Of a stretch of 19,610 bases of DNA, positions 13,868 through 19,610 are shown in pieces. How positions within the stretch are numbered: the first letter of the stretch is position 1; every line of letters begins with the position of its first letter. This stretch comes from Candidatus Woesearchaeota archaeon. GTDB lineage: Archaea > Nanobdellota > Nanobdellia > Woesearchaeales > JAGWAF01. The translations under genes were made by a program, and so were the position numbers. The stretch lies in NCBI GenBank assembly GCA_016932755.1, contig JAFGCE010000030.1, positions 1 to 19,610 of the forward strand. Direction: 5' to 3'. The notes under the pieces were generated by a model. The model did no database searches, was not told the DNA's origin, and worked only from the letters and a program-made list of their open reading frames with translations.

Positions 13868-14430
13868 TTTTTCACCTCATAAATGTCTCCATGCCCTGGA
13901 ACTATGAAATCCGCTTTTCCCAGGACTAGTTTCCTGCTTTCCTCAAGCTTTTCCCTGCTGTCTGCATACGGGTCGTCCTTTGGCTCGTTTTCCTTCCAAA
14001 AAACATCTCCTGCAACAGCAATAATGCCTTTTTTTGTTTTAACAAAAAGTGTTATGCAAGTCCTGTCATGCCCGGGTGTCTTGATTATTTTAATATTTTC
14101 CGAAAAATGGGGATTCCAGTCGTCAACTGTGTCCTTTTCCCAGACACCGAAAAAATCCAGCGCTTTTGCGTCCGGAAACATCCCGATGTTCCTGTAGTGG
14201 TCCATGTGGGAATGGGTTATGCAGACATAGTTCACATCTCCTATTCCAATGCCTTCTTTTTTCAAGGCGTCAATAAGAATCTTCCTGTCCTTCATTGTTC
14301 CGGGGTCTACAACCATGACAATACCCTTGTCCCTGATTAAAGAAATCGTGCACTGGGTCCTTTCCTCGCCGGACTCATTGGCTGAATCTGCTGATGTGTA
14401 CCCTTTGATTAGCACATTTACTTCAGCCAT
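13864..14430 (-). CDS. Metallo-beta-lactamase-fold hydrolase
   Basis: This 188-residue protein has the full metal-ligand set of the MBL fold: HSHMDH (73-78), H121 in KTPGHD, D142 in AGDVF and H180 in VPGHGD. It should bind two metal ions, usually zinc, and hydrolyse an ester, thioester or phosphodiester. Its short, single-domain form with TQCTISLIR and DPGT near the N-terminus resembles the MBLAC1-like group, but I cannot assign a substrate. It lies between a PLP-fold enzyme and a zinc-ribbon protein, overlapping the first by 8 nt and the second by 4 nt. GAGGTGA is 9 nt before the ATG. Confidence 0.88.
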   Translation of the reverse strand: MAEVNVLIKGYTSADSANESGEERTQCTISLIRDKGIVMVVDPGTMKDRKILIDALKKEGIGIGDVNYVCITHSHMDHYRNIGMFPDAKALDFFGVWEKDTVDDWNPHFSENIKIIKTPGHDRTCITLFVKTKKGIIAVAGDVFWKENEPKDDPYADSREKLEESRKLVLGKADFIVPGHGDIYEVKK

Positions 14431-15214
14431 CTAATCTTTTCACCTCTATTGAAACAGCATTGTCATTCACCCTTATGTATCTCGGGCACAATGTGTATTC
14501 AAGATTATTTTTCCCGCAGTAGTTTAAAATCTTTTCTTTTTCCTCATCATTGCTGAATTTGACAACGACATTGAACCCCTCGTGTGATTTATGGATTATT
14601 TTAAATGATTTCAAGTCTGTTTTCACTTTTTTTGCTGCTGACTTCAGGAACTTAACCCTTTGATTAAGGCTTTTTATTTTCTCCTCAAGCCTGGCTGTAA
14701 AATTTTCGCTGAAAACGCTCGGCATGTCCCCGAAATAATCTTCATTTGTGGCTATAAACCCGCCGTAGCCCGCATCAACAGGCTTCCATTTGCTGAAGCT
14801 GCCTACAATTATGTCGCCAATCCTTGCGTTTTCATTTCCGATTGAGCCTGATGCGTCATTGATGATTGCTGCGCCTGCTTTTTTGGATATTTCAGCTATT
14901 TCTCTCATGTCCTGAAAAGCAAAATAGCCTGGCATTGAGTTTATCAGGAGAATGCTTTTGGAGTTTGCCTTTGATTTGAGGTCATTAACATCAATCAAGC
15001 CATAATTTGTTTTAATCTCGATTAAGCCAAGCCCGAGCTCTTTTGCATACTGTGCATATGTAATCCATCCTCCCTGGTCCTGGATAAGCACTTTTGTCTT
15101 TCCCAAATCCCGCAGAGCCCTGAGTGAAAACTTTATCGCCTTGTTCCCCCTTCTTGTCAGGATTACCTTTTTCTTTCCGGTCAAAGCCTTCAGCGCTTCA
15201 ATAACTTCTTCCAT
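14423..15214 (-). CDS. Compact PLP-dependent fold-type I enzyme (aminotransferase-like)
   Basis: This 263-residue protein resembles the major domain of fold-type I PLP enzymes such as the DegT and cysteine desulfurase groups. The likely PLP lysine is K142 in GSFSKWKP, and D120 in IINDASGS is placed to contact the pyridine nitrogen. TRRGNKAI near residues 20-27 would bind the phosphate end. The protein is much shorter than the usual 350-400 residues, with a reduced C-terminal domain, so the reaction cannot be named: transamination, desulfuration or lyase activity are all possible. The ATG at 15214 is chosen over the codon at 15229 because a TATA box lies 26-27 nt upstream. It heads an operon with an MBL hydrolase and a zinc-ribbon protein. 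Confidence 0.8.
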   Translation of the reverse strand: MEEVIEALKALTGKKKVILTRRGNKAIKFSLRALRDLGKTKVLIQDQGGWITYAQYAKELGLGLIEIKTNYGLIDVNDLKSKANSKSILLINSMPGYFAFQDMREIAEISKKAGAAIINDASGSIGNENARIGDIIVGSFSKWKPVDAGYGGFIATNEDYFGDMPSVFSENFTARLEEKIKSLNQRVKFLKSAAKKVKTDLKSFKIIHKSHEGFNVVVKFSNDEEKEKILNYCGKNNLEYTLCPRYIRVNDNAVSIEVKRLDG

Positions 15215-15236
15215 AGCCTGAAAAAACAAAAAAGGA

Positions 15237-15244
15237 TATATAAA
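15237..15244 (-). promoter_or_regulatory. TATA box for the PLP/hydrolase/zinc-ribbon operon
   Basis: The minus strand reads TTTATATA, 26-27 nt from the ATG at 15214, predicting a leaderless first gene. It is paired with a divergent promoter for the nucleotidyltransferase. Confidence 0.7.
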
Positions 15245-15261
15245 GTTATGCTCTATAAGTT

Positions 15262-15269
15262 TTTTATAT
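15262..15269 (+). promoter_or_regulatory. TATA box for the nucleotidyltransferase
   Basis: TTTTATAT is centred about 26 nt before the ATG at 15291, predicting a leaderless transcript. Confidence 0.6.
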
Positions 15270-15271
15270 CA

Positions 15272-15288
15272 GTGCATATTATCTGCAC
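15272..15288. promoter_or_regulatory. Dyad between TATA box and start of the nucleotidyltransferase gene
   Basis: GTGCA and TGCAC form a 5-bp inverted repeat with a 7-nt spacer. It lies between the TATA box and the predicted transcription start, where a bound repressor would block polymerase. The arms are short, so chance is possible. Confidence 0.3.
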
Positions 15289-15290
15289 GC

Positions 15291-16061
15291 ATGGACTCAA
15301 TAGTGCTGGCAGGAGGATTTGCAACAAGGCTTTACCCATTGACACAGAATACTTCCAAACCCCTGCTTAAGGTAGGGGGAAAGCATGTGCTGTCCTACCT
15401 GATGGATGAGCTGGACAGGTTTCACAGGGAAAATGGGGGGGCATGCTATCTTACTGTTAACAGGAAGTTCTACCCTGATTTTGAGAAGTTCAGGCAGGAA
15501 GCAAAGCATTGTCCTCCTCTTGAAATTGTTGTTGAAGAAGCAACAAAAGATTCTGAAAAGCCTGGACCAATGAAAGCCATTGGGCAGGTTTTCAATGAAT
15601 ACATGAGAGACCTGCCTTCTGAGGGAGTCCTTATAGCTGCTGGAGACAGCGTTTCGTCAATTGATTTAGCGGAATTCCTTGATTACTACGCCAGGCACAG
15701 GGAAAGGTCTGTTGTTGCGCTTTATGATATTAACGACCTGAAGAAAGCTGAATTTTACGCTTGTGCTGAGCTGGCAGAAGACGCCGGAGGGAAAAGGATT
15801 TCAAGATTCGCTGAAAAGCCAAAGCCGGCATTTTCAACATTAGTAAACACAACTTATTTCATATTAAGGAAAGCAGAACTGGAAATGATAGATGATTATG
15901 CTGCATCAGGCACGAAAAAAGGTTTGATAGACTGGCTTATTGACGAAAAAGTGGTAGCTGTAAACGGCTTTGTTTTCAGAGGGCACTGGTTTGACATCGG
16001 AGATTTTGAGTCGCTTAGGCTGGCAGACAACTTCTTAAGTAAAGAAAAAAACCTCAGATAA
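15291..16061 (+). CDS. Sugar-phosphate nucleotidyltransferase
   Basis: This 256-residue protein belongs to the NTP-transferase family that joins a sugar 1-phosphate to a nucleoside triphosphate (for example dTTP, UTP or CTP) to make an activated sugar. The nucleotide loop is LAGGFATRLYPLT (6-18), with A11 where glycine is commoner. K23 follows in SKPLLKV, the metal aspartate is in AAGDS (116-120), and EKP (175-177) and the late aspartates D235 and D238 contact the sugar phosphate. There is no C-terminal left-handed beta-helix, so this is the short form. The sugar cannot be told from motifs alone. The gene is divergent from the PLP-enzyme operon. Confidence 0.88.
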   Translation: MDSIVLAGGFATRLYPLTQNTSKPLLKVGGKHVLSYLMDELDRFHRENGGACYLTVNRKFYPDFEKFRQEAKHCPPLEIVVEEATKDSEKPGPMKAIGQVFNEYMRDLPSEGVLIAAGDSVSSIDLAEFLDYYARHRERSVVALYDINDLKKAEFYACAELAEDAGGKRISRFAEKPKPAFSTLVNTTYFILRKAELEMIDDYAASGTKKGLIDWLIDEKVVAVNGFVFRGHWFDIGDFESLRLADNFLSKEKNLR

Positions 16062-16062
16062 G

Positions 16063-16070
16063 TTTATAAG
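16063..16070 (+). promoter_or_regulatory. TATA box for the small methyltransferase
   Basis: TTTATAAG begins 2 nt after the nucleotidyltransferase stop codon and predicts a transcription start near 16093, about 40 nt before the methyltransferase ATG. Confidence 0.45.
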
Positions 16071-16101
16071 AATATCCCGCTCCAAAATCTAAGATACGAG
16101 A

Positions 16102-16137
16102 ATGATTAAAGAAATGGAGGTTTTTGAGGCATTATGA
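16102..16137 (+). other. Possible 11-codon leader ORF before the methyltransferase
   Basis: The frame MIKEMEVFEAL ends in TGA that overlaps the methyltransferase ATG as ATGA. It starts a few bases after the predicted transcription start, and the GGAGG at 16116-16120 lies inside it. Stop-start overlap of this kind permits termination-reinitiation. It may be chance. Confidence 0.3.
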
Positions 16138-16619
16138 ACTATTACGACGAAATTGCAAAGGGTTATGAGGAGCTTCACGGAGAGGAGCAGGAAAAGAAGA
16201 TTGCAATAATAAAGAATAAACTCAGGCTGAATCCTGAAGACAAATTATTGGATGCCGGATGCGGGACAGGACTGACAACCAGGCCTTGGAAATGCAAAAG
16301 ATACGGAATTGACCCGTCAAAAAAGCTTCTTGAAAAAGCAAGGCAGAAAGACCCTGAAGGAAATTATAAGCTTGCTCCTGCAGAAAAAATTCCATTTGAA
16401 GACAATTTCTTTGACATTGTCATCTCAATAACAGCAATACAGAATTTTCAGGATATAGAAAAAGGGCTGAGAGAAATAAAGAGGGTTGGCAGAGATAAGT
16501 TCGTTCTGAGCTTCCTGAAAAAGTCTGAAAAAAGGAGAATGATTGAATTGCTGATTAACAAGATTTTTGATGTGAAAGAGAAAGTTGAGGAAGAAAAAGA
16601 CATAATCTTCTTTATCTGA
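16134..16619 (+). CDS. Class I SAM-dependent methyltransferase
   Basis: This 161-residue protein has the Rossmann-fold methyltransferase core. Motif I is LLDAGCGTG (38-46), the acidic residue D60 in YGIDPS should hold the ribose of S-adenosylmethionine, and the run PAEKIPFEDNFFDIVIS is the usual motif II/III region of the UbiE/methyltransferase-11 group. The substrate is unknown. It is short for the family, lacking a clear C-terminal substrate domain and ending in a charged segment. The GGAGG at 16116-16120 is rather far from the ATG (13 nt), while GAGG at 16126-16129 is close, so the exact initiation signal is uncertain. Confidence 0.85.
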   Translation: MNYYDEIAKGYEELHGEEQEKKIAIIKNKLRLNPEDKLLDAGCGTGLTTRPWKCKRYGIDPSKKLLEKARQKDPEGNYKLAPAEKIPFEDNFFDIVISITAIQNFQDIEKGLREIKRVGRDKFVLSFLKKSEKRRMIELLINKIFDVKEKVEEEKDIIFFI

Positions 16620-16628
16620 CAAAAAGTA

Positions 16629-16636
16629 TTTAAATA
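16629..16636 (+). promoter_or_regulatory. TATA box for the DUF1189-like/RuBisCO operon
   Basis: TTTAAATA is centred 24-25 nt before the ATG at 16657, predicting a leaderless first gene. No other promoter is evident before the RuBisCO gene, so the four genes are probably one transcript. Confidence 0.55.
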
Positions 16637-16656
16637 AGGAAATTAAGAAAACAAAT

Positions 16657-17532
16657 ATGGGCAAAATAAGAAAAGTAGGCGAACATGTAAAAAGAGCAAA
16701 AGGGAAAGTCATGAAGACTGTAAGGCCCGGATTCTGGAAAAAAGTCATCTGGACAATGAATCCAAAAACTTATTCTGACCTTTCTGAAACAAAGATAAAG
16801 AAATCATTCAGCTATTTATTGGCGCTTCTGTTTGCGTCTTTCATACTGATGTCAATCATTGCACTGCCGAGAATAATCAGCATGCCTGGCTATATCAAAG
16901 GTGAATTAGGCAAGTTTGACACATTCAACATAAGCATTGACATTGAGATGAGCAAGCCTGTGATGATAACTGCAGAAGACCCGCAGATAATAGTGGACAC
17001 AACAACAAACAGGACAACGCTGGGCAAGGAAAAGATACTAATCACAGACGAAATAATTGCATACAGGCCTTATGGAAGGGCAAGAACACAGGACCTGTCA
17101 GAGTTTGAGGACCTGACAGCCAAAAAAGAGGAAACATCAAGGTTCCTGACATTCTTAGCCATACTGTTAATGCCAACCATACTGATAACTGCTTATATTA
17201 TGTTCCTGCTGAAATACCTTGCACTAATATTAGTGGTCACACTTCTGCTTTTCATAGGAGTGAGGATTGCAAAAAAGGACTTGCCTTTGAAAAAATCTCT
17301 TAACACAGCAGTTTATGCTGCAACTCCGATGATACTTATAGAAGTGGTATTCATACCATTCAGCTCAAAATACCTTTTCCCAATCTTCCAGATTATGGGG
17401 ATGAATTTCTATCTGGTCACTCTTGCTGTGTATCTTATACTTGCATCAAACGCAGCATATTTTGCAGCAAAAAAGAAAAGCAAGAAAGGGGAAGAATACG
17501 AGACAGTTGAGAAAGTACAATGGGACTTTTAA
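16657..17532 (+). CDS. DUF1189-like integral membrane protein
   Basis: This 291-residue protein has a basic N-terminus, one membrane segment (about 51-71), an outer loop of about 80 residues, and then about four more membrane segments (near 162-184, 186-203, 217-234 and 249-269), ending in a lysine-rich tail. The order, a first helix after FWKKVIWTMNPKTYSDL and PQIIVDTTTN in the loop, resembles DUF1189 proteins, which are of unknown function. I hold that family call at moderate confidence. The last 13 bases overlap the start of the flavin reductase gene. It is the first gene of the operon that ends with RuBisCO in this window. Confidence 0.75.
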   Translation: MGKIRKVGEHVKRAKGKVMKTVRPGFWKKVIWTMNPKTYSDLSETKIKKSFSYLLALLFASFILMSIIALPRIISMPGYIKGELGKFDTFNISIDIEMSKPVMITAEDPQIIVDTTTNRTTLGKEKILITDEIIAYRPYGRARTQDLSEFEDLTAKKEETSRFLTFLAILLMPTILITAYIMFLLKYLALILVVTLLLFIGVRIAKKDLPLKKSLNTAVYAATPMILIEVVFIPFSSKYLFPIFQIMGMNFYLVTLAVYLILASNAAYFAAKKKSKKGEEYETVEKVQWDF

Positions 17533-18011
17533 CTAATCCTAGGCAGACCATTATTGTAACATGCAGGTCAAGAGCCCGCATCATGGGCAAAGAAGTTGAA
17601 AAAGACAACGCCCTGACACTTGACTGGCACATGCCTGTATCGTTTAAGCCCCAGCTTTATGCAATCTCAGTAGGAAAAACAAGGTTCAGCCACAAGCTGA
17701 TACAGGAAAGCAAGGCTTTTGTAGTCAATTTCCTGCCTTACACAATGAAGGAAGCTGCATTATACTGCGGAAGGCACACAGGCGAGCATCATGACAAGAT
17801 AAAGGATGCAGGGCTAAAAACATATGAGGCTGACAATGTTGACTGCCCGAGGATTGAAGGGGCTGCTGGATACCTTGAATGCGAGGTTGTGAAGGAAATT
17901 GAGGCAGGAGACCACACAATTTTTATAGGGAAAGTTGTACATGCTGACATGGCAGGCGAAAAAAAGCGCCTTTTCCATGTTGATATGGATCATTTCACCA
18001 CAACAAAATAA
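17520..18011 (+). CDS. Flavin reductase-like protein (FMN-binding split barrel)
   Basis: This 163-residue protein matches the flavin reductase/flavoredoxin family, which binds FMN and moves electrons from NAD(P)H or other donors. Typical features are the N-terminal strand IIVTCRS, ALTLDWHMPVSFKPQLYAIS (31-50) where the flavin binds, TRFSHKLIQESKAFVVN, and the C-terminal barrel strands AAGYLECEVV and DHTIFIGKVV. The ATG overlaps the preceding gene by 13 nt, which suggests coupling. No clear ribosome binding site was noted. Its electron partner is unknown, and its place in front of RuBisCO is not explained by any pathway I know. Confidence 0.86.
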   Translation: MGLLTNPRQTIIVTCRSRARIMGKEVEKDNALTLDWHMPVSFKPQLYAISVGKTRFSHKLIQESKAFVVNFLPYTMKEAALYCGRHTGEHHDKIKDAGLKTYEADNVDCPRIEGAAGYLECEVVKEIEAGDHTIFIGKVVHADMAGEKKRLFHVDMDHFTTTK

Positions 18012-18020
18012 GGTGGCAAA

Positions 18021-18374
18021 ATGGATATGGGGAAAGTAAACGCACTTGCAAAATCACTGAAAGAAAAGCACCTTGCAGCCAATATGGAGGAAGCTGTGGA
18101 AAAAGCAAAGGAAATACTTGGCTTCAAGGGAGGGGAAGACCCCGCAGAAGACCTCAAGACAGTTGACGAGCTTTTCTCTGAGGAGAAAAAATCAGAAGAA
18201 TGCGCTGAAGAGATAAAGGAAGATTTGGAAGAGCTGAAAGAGGATTTGGAAAAAGCTGAAAAAGAGGAAGAAAAAGAAGAGGAAACTATTGAAAAAATAG
18301 AGGAAGAAGCTGAAACCAGCAAGGAAGACCTTGAGGAAATAGAAGAAGATTTTGAAGAAGGAATAGAAGAGTAA
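18021..18374 (+). CDS. Acidic coiled-coil protein
   Basis: I do not recognise this 117-residue protein. Residues 1-36 (MDMGKVNALAKSLKEKHLAA and following) look like an amphipathic helical segment. Residues of about 45-117 are a very acidic coiled coil, rich in Glu and Lys with heptad-like Leu/Ile spacing. There is no signal peptide or membrane segment. AGGTGG lies 4 nt before the ATG, which is 9 nt after the preceding stop. The RuBisCO gene begins 23 nt later. A chaperone or scaffold role for RuBisCO is possible from position only. Confidence 0.72.
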   Translation: MDMGKVNALAKSLKEKHLAANMEEAVEKAKEILGFKGGEDPAEDLKTVDELFSEEKKSEECAEEIKEDLEELKEDLEKAEKEEEKEEETIEKIEEEAETSKEDLEEIEEDFEEGIEE

Positions 18375-18397
18375 AGTCAAAAAAAGAGGTGTATAGG

Positions 18398-19610
18398 TTG
18401 CCTTTAATCGAGTATATAGACTACAACTACAAGCCAGGCAAGGATGAGCTTGTTGCAGAATATTTTGTAGAGGCAGACGGCATTTCTCTTGAAAAGGCAT
18501 GCGAGCATATTGCAGGGGAAAGCAGCATAGGCACATGGACAACTATTTCTACAATGAACCCGAGGATAGCCAAAAAGCTGAAGCCTCATGTTTATTACAT
18601 AAAAAAGTCAGGGAAAAACTCAGGCTATGTGAAAATAGCATACAAGGCAGAGCTTTTTGAGGCAGGAAGCATCCCCCAGATATGGTCCAGTATAGCAGGA
18701 AACATATTTGGTATGAAAGTTGTGAAGAATTTAAGATTGGAAGACATAAGTTTTCCTAAAAGCATTGCAAGGGCTTTCAAGGGACCAAGATATGGAATTG
18801 AGGGGATAAGGAAGATTGTAAGATTCAGCAACAGGCCTTTGACAGGGACTATTGTGAAGCCAAAAGTCGGGCTGAACCCGAAACAGCATGCTGAAGTTGC
18901 ATACAATGCATGGGCTGGAGGGCTTGATGTTGTCAAGGATGATGAAAACCTCACTTCAATGAAATTCAACAAGTTCAAGGACAGGATAATACAAACACTT
19001 AAGATGAGGGATTTGGCTGAAAAGCAGACAGGAGAAAAGAAAATCTACATGCCAAACATAACAGCAGAGACAGATGAGATGATAAGAAGGGCAAACTTTG
19101 TAAAAATGTACGGCGGAGAGTATGTCATGGTTGACATTCTCACATGCGGATGGTCAGGGCTCCAGACTGTAAGGGAAAGCGTTGACCAGGTCATCCACGC
19201 GCACAGGGCTATGCACGGAGCGCTGACAAAAAACCCGAAGCACGGCATAAGCATGATGACAATAGCAAAATGCGCAAGGCTTGCAGGGGTTGACCAGCTT
19301 CATGTCGGGACTGCAAGTGTGGGAAAGATGGAAGGCGAGCCGCTTGAGGTTGAGGAAATAGAGGATGAAATTGAGGAAAAATTTTTTGTGAAGGAAAAGG
19401 ACAAGAGGCACATACTTGAGCAGGACTGGCACGGAATAAAGTCTGTGCTTGCAGTTGCGTCAGGAGGGCTTCACCCAGGCTCAATCCCGCTTCTGCTTGA
19501 AAGGATGGGAAAAAACATAGTAATGCAATTCGGAGGAGGATGCCACGGACACCCGATGGGGACAAAAGCAGGGGCAGTTGCAATAAGGCAGGCTCTGCAG
19601 GCATCTCTTC
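18398..19610 (+). CDS. rbcL: RuBisCO large subunit, form III-like (cut off by window end)
   Basis: The 404 codons present encode a RuBisCO large subunit, missing perhaps 20-40 residues at the C-terminus. It joins CO2 to ribulose-1,5-bisphosphate to give two 3-phosphoglycerate. All main active-site residues are there: E41, T46-W47, N102, K154 and K156 in VKPKVG, the carbamylated lysine K180 with D182 and E183 in KDDEN, H269-R270 in HAHRAMH, loop 6 K310 in GKMEG, SGGLHPG (355-361) and FGGGCHGHP (378-386). The pattern is archaeal form III rather than plant form I; the exact subtype is not resolved. The start is a TTG with GAGGTG 6 nt upstream; a GTG at 18389 is an alternative. In archaea such enzymes usually serve AMP/nucleoside breakdown rather than a Calvin cycle. 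Confidence 0.93.
   Translation, partial: MPLIEYIDYNYKPGKDELVAEYFVEADGISLEKACEHIAGESSIGTWTTISTMNPRIAKKLKPHVYYIKKSGKNSGYVKIAYKAELFEAGSIPQIWSSIAGNIFGMKVVKNLRLEDISFPKSIARAFKGPRYGIEGIRKIVRFSNRPLTGTIVKPKVGLNPKQHAEVAYNAWAGGLDVVKDDENLTSMKFNKFKDRIIQTLKMRDLAEKQTGEKKIYMPNITAETDEMIRRANFVKMYGGEYVMVDILTCGWSGLQTVRESVDQVIHAHRAMHGALTKNPKHGISMMTIAKCARLAGVDQLHVGTASVGKMEGEPLEVEEIEDEIEEKFFVKEKDKRHILEQDWHGIKSVLAVASGGLHPGSIPLLLERMGKNIVMQFGGGCHGHPMGTKAGAVAIRQALQASL

Noticed and set aside
18192..18542. Minus-strand frame rich in Phe, Leu and Ser near 18200-18540
   Set aside because: It is the reverse of the Glu/Lys-rich coiled-coil gene and the RuBisCO start, a usual artefact of acidic low-complexity coding sequence.
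19209..19604. Minus-strand frame of about 130 codons opposite RuBisCO
   Set aside because: The plus strand encodes a fully conserved RuBisCO through this stretch. The minus frame is low-complexity and has no start signals.

Overview
The window looks like a compact archaeal genome segment, most likely from a DPANN-type lineage (Woesearchaeota/Pacearchaeota-like). This is inferred from gene content, not from a marker-gene tree. Archaeal features include ribosomal protein eS6, a NOG1-type GTPase, endonuclease Q with a PCNA-binding tail, MetRS with two zinc knuckles, and a form III-like RuBisCO. Several promoters have a TTTATATA-like box centred about 26-28 nt upstream of an ATG, so many transcripts are probably leaderless. 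Genes inside operons instead carry GGAGG or GAGGTGA ribosome binding sites. Coding density is very high, arginine codons are mostly AGG/AGA, and there are many small membrane proteins. No tRNA, rRNA, CRISPR array or insertion sequence was recognised.

Layout. 1-1260: an anchored protein with a cadherin-like outer domain, and eS6, both on the minus strand. 1309-5870: a plus-strand purine operon made of a PurC-PurE fusion, IMP cyclohydrolase, a separate AICAR formyltransferase, and PurM. It ends in a T-rich stretch and a hairpin. 5944-8105: a small acidic membrane protein, the NOG1-type GTPase, and two small membrane proteins. 8106-9368: endonuclease Q. 9410-10606: a secreted lipoprotein with four cadherin-like repeats. 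10741-13402: MetRS and an overlapping DUF1461-like membrane protein. 13466-15214: a three-gene overlapping operon of a PLP-fold enzyme, a metallo-beta-lactamase-fold hydrolase and a double zinc-ribbon protein. 15291-16619: a sugar-phosphate nucleotidyltransferase and a small methyltransferase. 16657-19610: an operon of a DUF1189-like membrane protein, a flavin reductase-like protein, an acidic coiled-coil protein, and a RuBisCO large subunit cut off by the window end.

How the genes fit together. The purine operon covers AIR formation (PurM), AIR carboxylation and SAICAR synthesis (PurE and PurC domains), and the last two steps to IMP (the two PurH halves). It uses bacterial-type PurH chemistry, not the archaeal PurP/PurO enzymes, and a class II PurE that should use CO2 directly without PurK. 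RuBisCO of this kind usually works in the AMP/nucleoside salvage pathway, but no AMP phosphorylase or ribose-1,5-bisphosphate isomerase is present here. The most notable uncharacterised parts are the PLP/hydrolase/zinc-ribbon operon, the coiled-coil partner in front of RuBisCO, and short upstream ORFs placed at predicted transcription starts.
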